A DNA stretch of 64,000 bases from Hymenolepis diminuta (taxonomy: Eukaryota; Platyhelminthes; Cestoda; Cyclophyllidea; Hymenolepididae). Location: NCBI GenBank assembly GCA_900708905.1, contig CAADRB010000045.1:567646-631645 (forward strand). The letters run 5' to 3'. A program made the translations under genes and the position numbers. Positions within the stretch are counted from its first letter, which is position 1. Each line of letters starts with the position of its first letter. A model generated the notes under the pieces. That model searched no databases, was not told the DNA's origin, and saw nothing but the letters and a program-made list of their open reading frames with translations. This document shows, one piece after another, positions 25,301 through 38,400 of the stretch.

Positions 25301-28300
25301 TTAATTTCAATCCGTTTTACTTTACAAATATTGAAACCAGTTTGGCTTTCATTTACTAAACAAATTTGCATGATATGCTGCCGCTAAAATTTAATATTTT
25401 AGGTACATTTAAACTGAAATTCAATAACATTTTTCACCGTTCAAACAATATTTAACATATTGCGGTCAGTATGCTGTTAAAAACTGGCACACTGATATTT
25501 TGATGAATGTGGTTATCTGCGATAGATTTGTTCAATACCTAGGGCACTGTAGTAAACAAAGCATAGATAGAAAGACGGCAAATAATAAAGATTTGGTAAT
25601 TTTTTAGTCATGGCAAAGAGTAAAGTCTGCCAGCTAAAGCACATGACAATTTAATTAACCGTATTAGTCTGAGTGGGTTAGATTTGAAACCTCAGGATTT
25701 AAGGTAAGTAACATCAGTTTGCACCGGTAAATTTTGAATTAAACGTTTAAGTTCAGTGGTATTTGAAAATTTTTTTCAAACATTGATATCAAAACTAAAA
25801 TTTGACTTTTTTGGGAGAAGATCTATTCAAATTAACTATATTAAGATAGAGTGCCTAATTCGGAAACTACTGCAATATCAACCACGCATACTTCCATGCT
25901 CCCAATATCTTCTTTTCTTAGTAATAAATATTAGTGTCAAAGATAATTAATGAATGTCCAAGTAGTGGCCTATAAGCTTCTCTAAAGCTATTAAACATGA
26001 AATTTCAATTTATTCATTGTCACTTACTCATAAGCCAATTAAAGTGAAGTATAAAATATGTCCAAGGCAAAACGCACATCGGACAGGCAAAATGCAAAAA
26101 TTATTTCTTTTCAAAAACATTAATAGAAATTCGAGCGTACAAAAAATATAAGACCACTAAAACCAATGTTAAAGGAATGGTTGACATAAAATTACGGTAA
26201 AATTAGTATTGAAGCGTTGATTTTCTATTCATTGTTTTAAATTCTGAATACGATGCTATGATATGTAGGGAAAATCTTGTCCGGTGACTTACGTGCTTTC
26301 ATAAACTACTCGTCTGTTGTGTGCTAGAAATTAAAATATTCTAACTTATCATGCGCCCTACAAAAGTACTTGTTTAAATACAACCGCTTACAACAAATTG
26401 AGGAAAATACGAAAAAGCCGCATTTTTTTCCGTAATCTTTAGAAGTTAAACAGTCGTATGCGTTATTTCTGGCAGGACGGACATACGATTGGAATATTAA
26501 ATATAAAATTCTAATTTTGACAGATAAAATAAAAAAATGCCGAAGAGATATTCATTTACTCGGAAATCTAGCTGCTTAGAAAATCGTGCAAATAAGATTT
26601 TTTAGCTAATAACTCTGATTTAAATTGAATTAATTGATATAAGGTGGAAGTGGGTGGAAAATTATAACATTAATGTCATAGGATTTGTTAATATTAAATA
26701 AAGTATCGCCCACTCGAGTTTACAGAATATAATGCTACACGCAGTTGTTTTAATTCATGCCACAGCGAATTTATCGTTCATTAATTGTCATAGTTTTACT
26801 CAAAATAGAAGCAAAGATATAAATAAAAAAATGAAAATAAAACAAAAAGGAATGTGAAAATATCTTAGTTATCTTAGGTAAAGAGTTATTTAAACAAAAC
26901 TAAACACTAATGTCGGGCTGGGTCAAAACGAATGGACGAAGACCATGAATATTAAAAATTATTATTAATATTATTCTTTTTGTAGCCTCGTTGTATCTAT
27001 TTTTTAGCTTTTCATTCAATTTTTCTTTATCATCTTTGGTTCTTCATGCAGGGATTAAAGTAAAAAACCAACTGATTGCTTTACTTTATTTATTACCAAA
27101 TATAAATTCCTTTGTGATGTCAAAATTATCCTTTCTAAATAAATACTCAGTTGGAGTATAAAATTGACTTGCGTTGGCTTTAATCGATCCCCAGTGACAA
27201 GTTATTCAAAAGTTTAAGGGACACTTATTTAGACGATCATGAATTAATTATGGCTTTAGCCACTAATACAGGTAAAGATTTAAAATAAAATGCTCACTCA
27301 ACTTTTATTAGGCCTGGCAGTGTCTGTTAACATTTATATATCCAATAAAAAATACAGAGATCCTGGAAAGATGTTTCAAATCTTATTTTCTTAGGTATAG
27401 TAGCCGAAGATCGCATCTGCTGTTTGATATATTGTGTTGTCGTAACCTGTTAAAACAAAAATCACCTAGAGGATTTAATCAGGGTAAAGCGGACAATTCA
27501 ATTTGATAAAAGGCTAAAATAGATTTAACTTTGCAGCTCATTTAGCATTTTATTAGCTCTCAAAAGCTCAAATTTTTTAATAAATTATAGTAATATTGAC
27601 AAAATCAATTACAGTTAATAATTGCTATATATTTTAAATTTATTCTAGTAAATGTGTACATCAGATTCCACGCTTGATTAAAAATTACTTAATTTTTCAT
27701 TTTTAATAAATAATTATTATTGTATAATATAAATTGAGATCACTTTTTTCATTTTAAATTGTTTTCTCTTCCTTCATGAAGGCCATCTCTAAAGTATCAA
27801 AAATTGTAGCAAACTAACAATGATTGACAACCTAGTCAAGATAAAATCCATCAAAATAAAAGTCCTATGAATGTTCTTTTTCCTCTATTTACCAATATGA
27901 TTCAGCCTATCTGTATGCTGTTTGAAAATGCATTCGATATCTACAGATTCTAACATTAATTTGTCACTAAATGCCTCATATATTTTGCCTATTAATAAAT
28001 ATATAATTATTATATACCCTGAATTAATAAGATAGAACCCAACCCGGTTGTTTTCTTGTAAAATCCAACGACCCGTCAGTTGTAAGACTAGCAGTGCAGA
28101 CGCTCATTTCTCATTCTCTTCATTGCTCCTCGCCTTATTTTCTTTTTCTCCATCTCTATTTTCTCATCCTTCTCTTTCTCAGGTTTTAGTTGCCATTGCA
28201 AAATATAATTATGTTTGCTCTCAATTCTTGGCTTTCTAATTAAAAACTGGGGCTGTCTGTTGTTTGTAATAGCCTTAGCATCAGACGTAGCTGAAAGCTG

Positions 28301-29260
28301 TTACTCTTAGCTTCAGCAATGTCCACTATATTCCGAGCCAGTTGACTGGTTGATTTTCACATCATTCACATCATTCAATTGATTTGTACTATTTTGCAGT
28401 CGAAAACGTATAGATGAGACTAGGAGTGGCGCAGCGCAACACAACTGAATCTGAACTTGTGAAATCATTTTGCTGGAGTCCTACTAAATTTGTACATAAA
28501 TATGATTAATGCGGTTATCATTATTTGTTAATTAAAGTTCATCATTTTTGATAATTCAATTCATTTTGGGTGAAAAACTTTTATGATATTTGCATTCTTA
28601 CCATACACAGTTACTGTTCATGTTAAACGGGGCAATAATGTTTCAGCCCTCATTGAAAATTGGATGTATATAAAATCTACGTGCTGGATAATTACCACGG
28701 CCCCAATAATTATGGCCAGTTATTGCCTGGATGGACAAACCGCTATGAATAAAATATTGATACGCCTTTTGATAATGAAGTAAAAAGAATGGCACCCGTT
28801 TCCTTCTTTTTGAATATACACAAATTCATACACAAACAGTTCGTATTTTAGAAATTGTGACGTAAAATTTAGAAAGAAAGTGACGTTTTTCGTTGCTTTC
28901 CATTTAGCATAAAACAATCTGTGTTTTTGTTTGCACAATTAGACTTGTGCAAATTTACCAATAAAATTCTTTTTATTGTGCATTATCTGCTATTATTTGA
29001 TACATCAATTTACAAATAATTATGCTTTACTTAATTGCTCAAAATAATTTGACGCATATACAACGATTATAAGCTTTATAAATTTTATCATCAAATTAGC
29101 AATATTTTTTATTCACGCCGATCCAATTACATATAACTTGTTTATGGTAGCTATTGGATGATATATACAGAACGTATAGGAGATCTCAGGACACCATATG
29201 CACTCCTAGAAAAATAGAAAATGAAACTGTTAATTGTTGGAACTTACAAATTATTGTAAT
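22345..29260. other. Non-coding DNA between the two inverted transposon copies
   Basis: No gene is recognised. The frame at 24374-24622 (+) is open for 82 codons and has a somewhat coding-like codon mix, but it starts at TTG and has no family. The pair of opposed frames at 24680-24917 looks like chance. Around 28090-28185 there is a pyrimidine-rich tract (repeated CTC/TTC) ending in CTCTTTCTCAG, a good splice-acceptor look-alike, followed by nothing recognisable. A short direct repeat ACATCATTC lies near 28358. Confidence 0.5.
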
Positions 29261-29932
29261 AAAACAAATAAACATAATACTAATCTAGGTTTTATTCTTC
29301 ATATCCCCATTTGCCTTCTATCACTCACTCAATTCCGCTCTGAAACCAACCGCAAGCTTTGATCAGGTAGCCCTTGTTGATGTCCTCCATTATTCGAGCT
29401 ATTGCTTCCATGAGGGGGGAGGATTTGGTGTTATGGGATGCCTGTTAACCACCTTTTCAACCACGCCACGCTCCGCTCCGTTCCGTTCCGGTCCGCACCG
29501 CACCGCACCGCCCCACTCCACCCATCCCAAGATTAAGCTCTAGAGGGTACTTAGGAGACTATAAGTTTGATATGACATGATGTGGAAAATGCTCGACTAT
29601 CCAATGCTGGGTTTTGAGAGCTTTATGGGATGAAGCTGAATCTTGCTAGAAGATATGGGTGATCTTTCACTGACTATGGTGTCTATTTAAGGTAGTAAAC
29701 AACAATGCAATGAAGATTTTCATTATAGACATCAGCATCTGCATTGAATCTAGGGTCGCGTGGATAAAATGGAGGAGTCATGATGTGTTCCTCCCACACT
29801 GCCCTTCACGACACCAATAACCATTACTGTCGGTGGAAACTTCGTGCGCACATAACAGTTGGAACGTCGGTGGAGTTCGGCCGCACAGCCTCCTATCATC
29901 TCTGATTGACTTTTTCATCCTAGTGGAAATTA
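29261..29932 (-). mobile_element. Tc1/maT-type DNA transposon, copy 2, 5'-truncated
   Basis: This segment is a near-identical reverse complement of 21716-22342. It covers the C-terminal half of the transposase and the 3' tail. Similarity begins at TCCACTAGGATG (copy 1 sense) and ends at the TTTATTTGTTTT run. It keeps 52 bp (29843-29894) that copy 1 has lost, coding a segment that matches the RNDRWLCAE...VPTVMxxxKFPP stretch of the family. It has lost 14 bp or so at the DYYVW motif: copy 1 reads GGGGATTATTACGTGTGGGATGG where copy 2 reads GGGATGGG. Shared stops elsewhere show that both descend from one already broken copy. The first half of the element is absent. Confidence 0.88.
29460..29519 (-). 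repeat. Pentanucleotide array, copy-2 version
   Basis: The same GGNNC-type array as at 22085-22144 on the opposite strand. Here the GGTGC unit is present three times in place of two and one GGAGT unit is missing, so the total stays near 60 bp. The difference in unit number is what slippage after duplication would give. Confidence 0.85.
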
Positions 29933-30693
29933 ACTTTCCCAGTGTGCTATGGCTCTCAGCTGCTAGGCTCACCATATAAAGAGTAAGAAACTGTTCAGTA
30001 GAAAATCAATTTAAGCATGAAAATAAATCCCGTAGAGCATGATCGTTCAGGATGACTAATTGTAGGGAGGTTGCACAATTATATCCATTGGGAGTCTCAC
30101 AGATATGGGAATTCGATTGGATAAGGACAAATCAAGGGGACATTCTGGATGTGTATGTCAGAATCACTTGGATCGGGACACGGCACTTCCCCACCTAACT
30201 TTTACCATTCTGATTAAGACGATCTTTTTTTTTTAAAGCCAACATTTGAGGTGCATTTTTTCGCCTCCATCGGTGATGCAATTCCAATAAATTTCTGATC
30301 CTTGTTTTTAATGAGGCTTGTTCTAAATGCAGCTGTTGTGTTATTTATAAGGCCTTGCAAACTTTATGTTACTAACTGCAATTTCTAGAAAAATGATTTT
30401 TAGGTCATTTTATCAAAAAGGTTAAAAATATATACGCCTTTTTAATATGACGTGAACAATGAGCACACTTATTACATTCAATTGATTAGGTATTTATTTT
30501 TAAATAAAATTTATTTAATATTTGAAAATTTTATTTTGGGGTATAATATATAACAATGAGACAGCAAGTGCAACGACTATCTTTTGTATCTACCACAGAT
30601 CTCCCTATTTGACGGTAACCCCGGTGAGGAGAAAACTCGTACTCAGTTTATCAGTTTCAGTGGCTACCATGACACTGCTATGGACCCATTAAC
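29933..30693. other. Unassigned GC-richer spacer
   Basis: Sequence flanking the truncated end of transposon copy 2. It has more G+C than most of the window. No match to the missing first half of the transposase was found on either strand. Near 30223 there is a poly-T/A run. Otherwise I see nothing that can be named. Confidence 0.5.
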
Positions 30694-30952
30694 TTATGCC
30701 ATTTTAAATCGAACATATGTTAACATTATAGTGTCACTGGTATAATCTACTCTTTTCTGCAGTATACCGTAACCGACTCTTGGATTCTCTAAGGCATTGC
30801 ACCAAATACAAATACTAACCGGCAACGCCACAATACAAAACGACCCAAACCAGTACATCAAATAAGACACACGTTTTCGTATCTCTGGGTCGGCTTGTAT
30901 CTTGCGCCATTTACAACCGTAATGGAGAAAAATTCGTTCAAATAAAAGTAAA
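30694..30952 (-). CDS. Candidate exon of a membrane protein, unidentified
   Basis: A strong acceptor (TTCCTTGTTCTTTTAG, - strand) precedes a frame open for 86 codons up to a TAA at 30694-30696. Codon use is coding-like. The segment has a basic stretch (KWRKIQADPEIRKR), then a clear membrane segment (VSYLMYWFGSFCIVALPVSI), then NALENPRVGYG. A donor may lie before the TAA, so the true 3' end is uncertain. I do not recognise the family. It is collinear with two further hydrophobic frames upstream (31031-31282 and 31807-32052), suggesting a multi-pass protein gene on the - strand or a decayed one. Confidence 0.35.
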
Positions 30953-31030
30953 CTAAAAGAACAAGGAATTTAAAGGTGGAGAATAAAGCATTTTACATAT
31001 GGGAATTATTTTGGGAAAAATATTATTTTC

Positions 31031-31282
31031 TTATATGTGACATTCACCAGTAGAGGGTCTCGTAATCTCATTTAGCCAAAGAGGCGCACTCAATCCTCCA
31101 TCTTCTAACCTATGATTAAATATTTGCGTTATATCTGAATTCCTTATTATTAATAAGCTAACAACGGTGAGACAGATACAAATCTTAAATCTAGCGATAA
31201 AACCGTAATTATGACAAAGTAAATACAACGCTAAATATACACCAAGCGTAGAGTCCTGTTTGTCTGGGTTCAGAAGTAATGC
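31031..31282 (-). CDS. Candidate exon of a membrane protein, unidentified
   Basis: The frame is open from 31282 to a stop near 31031. A possible acceptor (CTGAACCCAG, - strand) precedes DKQDSTLGVYLALYLLCHNYG, followed by a second hydrophobic stretch (ICICLTVVSLLII). A possible donor (CATAG|GTTAGA) follows FNHR; if used, the remaining codons are intronic. Composition is less AT-rich than the surroundings. It is unidentified, and its link with 30694-30952 is by order and strand only. Confidence 0.25.
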   Translation of the reverse strand, partial: ALLLNPDKQDSTLGVYLALYLLCHNYGFIARFKICICLTVVSLLIIRNSDITQIFNHRLEDGGLSAPLWLNEITRPSTGECHI

Positions 31283-31806
31283 TTAAAGCGTGATCGAGAA
31301 GTGGATAGTGTTAGGGTGGGCAAGGGTGAAGAAAATCTGCTGTGAACACTCAAGCTGAAGGAAATGAGCGTAATAAGTCTTCAAACGCACTAAGTGGTCA
31401 TCGTTCGTAGGAAAGGGAGGGGGAATACCTTTTAGTAGGATATACTGAAACTCTTCTCAGTACATCAAAAGTAAGTTCAGATTTACTGATTATTATCTCT
31501 TATATCATATTGGCGGTTTTAAGAGCTAATCACGTGCCTCAACACGTGGGCAGTCGCAAGTAAAATTGTAGAAATAAATGCTCTTCTGATCGCTTAGGTC
31601 AGAGTCAGCGTGATTTATATAGTTGCATCAAATAAAATCCGATGGGTTACATTTTGAGAAAGTAAAAGTCTTGTCTTGAACCTTATTGCAGGGCTGATGT
31701 TCTTTTTGGATAAATCTAGAAATATATTTGATTTCTATTATAGTTCAATTGCACTAATAAAAGCGTTCAATTAGCCCTAATCCTATTTCTATAAATAATG
31801 TCGGAA

Positions 31807-32052
31807 TTATAATTTACAATTCATTATAACTACAAATTTAACAAAAAACCTAACGGCAAACCTTTTTATTAAATATGGTGAGACATCCAGCATGATTGTT
31901 CTGATCCGAAAAGGTCTATTACTAGTTAAAAGGACATAATTTAGTTTAGATGTATTTTCAGCAGGTGATCTCACAAATATTACAAAACAAAACGCAATTA
32001 CAACCATCAGTTGGATATAGTATCGATGGATGGCAAAAAGCAACTGTCCCAT
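31807..32052 (-). CDS. Candidate hydrophobic exon, unidentified
   Basis: A frame of 81 codons beginning at ATG MGQLLFAIHRYY with a strong hydrophobic stretch (IQLMVVIAFCFVIFV) at residues about 13-27. It could be a signal-anchor or first membrane segment of the same hypothetical - strand gene as the two downstream frames. No homology is recognised and the last third (FAVRFFVKFVVI) looks like AT-rich chance sequence. Confidence 0.18.
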   Translation of the reverse strand: MGQLLFAIHRYYIQLMVVIAFCFVIFVRSPAENTSKLNYVLLTSNRPFRIRTIMLDVSPYLIKRFAVRFFVKFVVIMNCKL

Positions 32053-32460
32053 ATCAAAGTTTGTGTGGTTGTGATGAGTTGATCAATTTAACCCCAATTA
32101 TCTGCATGTTGGCATAATCGAATGTATGATTTATCCTCTGGTCTTTACAAGGAATACTGGATAAGCCCATTACCTAACGCATGTGTAATGAACTTTACCG
32201 TTACACAGAATGGCAATTTCAACATACTAGTTACAGTATTGCTGCCCCCACCCCGTAGTTCTCTATTGCATTATAGAGTCATTGGCTCTGATCTTCCCGT
32301 GCGGTGGTTAAGTCTGTGCGGTTGGAATGACCATTAGGTCTGTAAAATTTCCCATCTTAAATTCCTATCCATACTGCATCAGTGATTCTGGTGCAATTAG
32401 AACCTAAAGCTACCTTAATGGGAAGAAGCGTACCCCTTTCTAAGCAAGAAACATGATTAA
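32053..32460. other. Coding-like patch on both strands, possibly a retroelement scrap
   Basis: On the + strand, ATG at 32122 opens 71 codons to 32337 (NACVMNFTVTQNGNFNILVTVLLPPPR). On the - strand, one frame near 32440-32310 reads LGSNCTRITDAV...DGKFYRP with one stop. That vaguely resembles the C-terminal tail after the integrase of BEL/Pao elements (GSDGxxRxVxVxTxDGxFxRP). Neither reading is secure. I list the stretch because it is clearly less AT-rich than its flanks. Confidence 0.2.
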
Positions 32461-35400
32461 TATAAAAAAACTCTTTTATTCATGTTGACGCTGTAAAATA
32501 GTTTTATGCATTTAAGATTTCAACATTTTATAAATACGCTATTATTATTCTAGTAATAAATATTGGCTAAAATTTGTTGGCAATTTATTGAAATGCTTTT
32601 AATTACAATGTGCAAATTAGAAGGAAATTTTCGATAATAATTTGATATTTAAAGAATCAATTTTGTAATGCATCAGATGGAAACTTATTTAATGGGTGTT
32701 TGCTATCAATCTTTCAAATACAGAGGGAAAAGTGAAATTACTTAAATTATAAAGTTTAATTGTATTCCTTTTTGATCTATTACCTATACATTGCAATTAC
32801 TGTTTTTTTAGCAGTTAATAAGTATTGTTATTATTATCATATTGCAGCAAATAAGACTAATACGTTTTGATTGAGAGAAAGTGTCAAAATAAACAGAACA
32901 CCAAACTTTTACAGTAAGGTTTCATACATGGGAGAGGGTCAGTAATAAGAAGGAAATGAAGTAAGAACCTCGAGAATTCTTTTTCTACGGGAAAGAGTCC
33001 GTTTTGTGACGTGCTAATGTTCAATCTTCATTAGTTACCCCTCTGATTTATGTTGCCCATATTTATAGACTACTAGCCGGTTGATTAATTTTGATTTATT
33101 CGAATCCTTGCCACAAAAAAAGTGAGTATTGAAAAATGCTTTCCAAAATGACCTTCGAATTTATTTAATTAGATGATTTTACTGATACGCATGACAGAAA
33201 TACAATTTAAAATTATTGTTATAATTTTGAAAGTACAATTTATAATTATAATCTAGCTATTGGTACTTTAATAACCAAATTTTACTGTTTAGATTTTTCT
33301 GTGTACACGTGAATGGATTTCAATCAATGACAGTAAATTTTTTGATTGCTGGGTAAATTAGAACAATATAGCATTTAAAATACGTAAGTATTAGGCAACT
33401 AAATCAATAATGTGTACTTTATTGTCATTGTTGCTCTTGGGAATAAGAAAAAACTATAAATGAATATTGTTGTCCTGGTTCTAAAAAGTGGCTTCATTCA
33501 GTTCATGATTCCCAAGTGTTTCACTGCTTCATTTTCACAATCCGATCCTTGAATGTTTGAGATATATTCATGTGGGTGGTATTCAAAGCTTGTTGACAGT
33601 TTGATTTAACTAAATGGATGAATGATCAAACCACTTTGGTTCACTTTTTCATTTTATTACAATAATAGCTGGATAAGTGTGAATAAAAATGATTCTTGTA
33701 ATTTTTTAAATGTTTAGGATAAGCTCAAACATATCAAAGTAAACTTACCTTCAGAAAACCTTAAAGATAACAATGATTGGTTAGAAGTTTACAGTGGAAC
33801 TGTGACATGTTTAGGGTCATGTACCTAAATTGAGACCAACAATGATTCCATTATATTGTACAGCCATAAATAGATAATGAGTGACCTTTTGGCGATTAGA
33901 GATTTGACCAGAGGTATTGCAATATTCTAGTTTAGATGAATTTGTTTTGTGTAATTATTTAATAATTTTATTATGATTTCTATTATTATTGCGAATGGTC
34001 AGAGTTCTAGACTAAGGGGAAATCATATTCTAATTACTACTTAGGGAGCTGTCAAGACGCCGCATTCGCATTCTCTGATAAGCGTAACCCTTAAAAAATA
34101 AACGGGCTTCTCGACGTTATGTACTATTCGCTCTGGCGTGTCTGTCTCAGTCTAGCCGCGCTATTAAATTGTATATATCTAAATCATTTTCCCTTTCTAT
34201 CATTTTCGTTCCTCTTAAGCAAAAGTTATTTATTTTTAATGTACCTTTATTTTTCCCATTAATATTTACTTTTCAGTTTCATCTAAGTTATCGTTTACAA
34301 GTGTCTTTTTTCATGTAAATGCAGATTACTTCACTTATCTCTTGGATACACGATTTCGAAGTTCAATAATATTAGTACAAAGTACAATAATTATAATACA
34401 AAATATAAAGGTGTTCATTCAAAATTTTCAAAAGATTATAGGGATAAAATTGATCAGGATGAAAACATTATTAGAAATAAATATTAAATATTTTTCCTTG
34501 ACGAAATTAACATTTTATTGTGTATTTACTTCTCTTTATTATTATATGAAATTTCACCAATTACATAAGTGTAATAAGTTTTCGCTGTATCCACGAAAAA
34601 TTGCGTTCACTGAAAAATGAACACATGGGTTAAATTATGTGAGTTTAGCATTTTTGAAATGTATTTGACTTTATAAATTATCGTTGAAGGAAATTATTCT
34701 CTACGAGCAAATTTGAAATAATACTGACATTATCTGCAGAGCTCATTACAATTTTCGAAAATAAGCTCCATTTAATAAACAAAGGCAATCCGGAGCATTC
34801 GAAAATGCACTTTTAAATACATGCATCAATTTTATTAGTACCCGCATTTTGTAACTATATATTTTCACAATTTCTTCGAAGACCGAGTAAATATAGTTAT
34901 ATGAGGACGTACTTTTAAGTTAAATTTTATGAAATGAACTTATGGTCTTTTCCCTTTAAAATGATGATAAAATATGCAATAACTAGGAATCCCTGGTTAG
35001 TAGATACCGAATGTTAAGAATTCCAGGTTTCTTATAAACACAAATAAATCAAAATTTGATACTGATAACGTATGAATAGGAAGATGTATATGCCAAAGTT
35101 ACACCTTACAACCAATATGTGCTTGCTCATGAATACTTCAGTAATCAATAGTATTATTTTATCATTTAAGCATTATTGCGTTGCTCATTGACGAGTCTCT
35201 GCGACTGGAGGAAACTACTGAATAGAAATAGAAGTTGCATTTTTCATTTGTACAGTCCTCTATTTTAACGTCCGTTTTTTATGCGTTTTAGGTCTGGAAT
35301 AAAGTCAAACATATTTTTTAAATACGGAATTATAAATGACTTAATAAAAACAATCCTTCACTTTTATGAACTGAAGTTATCTTGTCCATTCTTCTTCATA

Positions 35401-38400
35401 AATTACTAGGAAGAGATTGCCCTCTAAGTAAATTATGAAATTAATGTTTTAATGATAAAACCGTAATTAAGTATAAATAGACATTTATGATGCAAGAGGA
35501 AAATTTTTGATGTTTACTTTTCCCTCTACTAGGTGGGCGTATTATTGAAAGTCATATATCCTTTTTTCTAAGTTGTGTCCTTTATGCAATCTTTGATAAA
35601 GTGGACCATATAAATGTTGCAAATCAATTGATTCAGAACACTTTAGATATAAAATTATGTAATGAAGTAGGCTGCATTGTGTTTAGTGCGGTTATTTATG
35701 AAGCTCTATTGATTTAACGAAATTACGATAGATGCTATCCAGTGTATTATATTTCACTATTTTGACAGTCTTTGGGACCTACATGTTTATAGTCAAGCAT
35801 TGATCACGCAACAATTTTCAAATCTCGAGTTTCTCTAGACAACTGCTGGCATTGCTCCATCAAATTTGAAGGCTACAGTTATCGCCCGAATCATAAGTGG
35901 TTGCTTAGCAACAAGAATTTTTATTAACTGTTGGACAAAGAGTAGAAAAACTGTCATAATTTACGAAGATTTTGATCAAATAAACCTATATTTACTTCCA
36001 GCCATTTAGTTGTTAGCCTAAAAAGTTGTTGCGTTGTCATTCTTCATTTTTAAATAGGCATACTACATCATTGCTCCGATTTCAAATACATTACGTATTC
36101 ATATTCATTACTGCTAAGAATTAGATCTTGAATTCTGAGTATTCGATAAAGATAATGAAAAGTTATTTTCATAAACATAGGAAAACTTTCAGTTACTCAC
36201 TCTAAAAATGAAAAAAAATCACCGATTTATTGAATAACTTTAATAAAAAATATTTTACTTATATCACAGACGTGTCAATAAAATAAGGATATTTAAAGAA
36301 CAGCAGTTTTATCACTTTTGAGCAGTGCAAAATCCTTTTATCGACATTAAGCATATCAGATAGTCAATGAAGAGTTTAAAAAGTGCCCAGATTGGAGGAA
36401 AACTGGAGCTCTGATTATCCTATTTGAAATCAGAACGCATTGAATTGTCTATTTTCAATGAAGAATACAAATCGTCTTGTAATATGCAACTATTCCACAG
36501 CACAATTTTGTGATTTTATCCTTGAGTTTCTGATGGATTTCCTCCTACCTCTTAAGTCATCCGAATAGATAATTGATTTTATCAAATCGAAATAATAATA
36601 GTTTCGATAAATCACTATTTTAATTTAATTATTCTTTATCAAATCGCAGATTATTCAGAGAAAAAAATTTTCACCTAGAACGCTCTTGGTAGTACCCCAA
36701 TCTAACCTTCTAATATTTTTACTTATAATTTCTGGTGATTTTAAACGAATCAGAAGTATTTTGGAAAATGTGTGTTGATGAAAATAAATGATAACATACA
36801 CCTTCCCTCAGGAAAGGCACCATTGAATAATCTGCAGCCCCTAATAATTAAGTCGTTGATCAAAATTAAAGGCGAAAAGACATAAAATTGTCAATAACAT
36901 ATTGGACTAACAGAAAATCTTTGGATTTCAATAACAAATCTTCTTTTACCCGCCTCACTTTCTCAGCCTCTTTTAATAAACTCGTTGGAAAATCTCAATC
37001 CAGATAGTCCATCTACGTTAAGCAAACACTCCAAGGCCCCAATCTTATACATAGGCAATTAAATTCATACTCTGAATATACTGGAGCTTGTAGCTAGGCC
37101 CCGAGATGAGTCTAGTCAGGCTCGACTTAAATTTTAGCTTCTTACGTATGCGGAATCAGAATCTAATTTTCCGGCAAATTAATATTCTTTAACAAAGTGA
37201 ATTAAAGTATATATTAGTTTAAACTGTCTAAATGATTACCCAATTTTTACTAAAGATATTTTGAGCATCTGGACAAAGTAACGTATTTCTCATCCACATT
37301 TATGCTCCTTTCGAGACCTCCTTGTAAAATTGTCTGTGTAATATTGTAACTTTAACGGATCAGTTAACTCAAGGGATATGATTATATTCCCCCTGCCAAA
37401 TTATCCTCAAATGTGATTTCACGTTTCATAATCAGAACTCACTTATCATACGGTTAACGGGTTCTCTTGATCAATCTTGTAAGTTATTCAGTTCTACTAC
37501 AATGGTTTCCGTATATAATGCGTAGCATTAAATAAAAAAACCGTACAGAGGGTGATAGCGGGGGACCTTTCATATAGTAGCCAAATTTCTAGTTCTAATT
37601 AACTCAGAGCTCTAAGACTGGATCAAAAAAATTGTTTAATATTTATAGGGCTTGATCGGAGCTAGCCAATGACTGTTTTCGATCACAAAGAGCATCGTCA
37701 TTTTGATTAACATAATCAACAATAAACTAGTTTAAATACTAATAAATGTCTATTAATTGCTTTCATAAACTACCCGTATAACTAAATTAAATGTCTTTCT
37801 TTACGCACAGGGGCTTTTCCACTCAGCTCCAAGCATTCCTCAGACTTTTGTTTAAGTTACCGCTTACTTCCTTCCTAAAATAAAAACAACCCAGTTTATC
37901 TTACCTTTTAGACGTTCTGTATGCCGCGCTATTTTTCTTAAAATGTTCCTAAGTATAAAAGATCTGATATCATTTAGTAAAATACATTGTATAACATTCA
38001 TTCATTCTTTAAAAGCGATGTACTCTATAATAATATTAATAATAAAGTCTAAACATTACTTTTTGTATTGGAGCTATTATATTTTTGACTATTTCTATGA
38101 TATAATTAGACAAGTGATCTATTTTACATGAGTTCATATTGCATACAACCACTCCAATACAGATTTACGTTAAACAGTGAGGTAATCTGTATTTTGGTAC
38201 ACGGAATCGATGAAACTTGTCTAGACTCAGATGTAGTGAATAGCATTTAAGATAAGCTCAAGATCGCGTATAATAATATTGGAAAGAGAGGAAAAATTTG
38301 GACTTGTGTGTTAAAAATATAACTTTAGCAACCCTTAAACTCACAAAAACAAATGAGTTTCAAGAAACAACTGATAGCAATACTTCATTGAATTTGAAGA

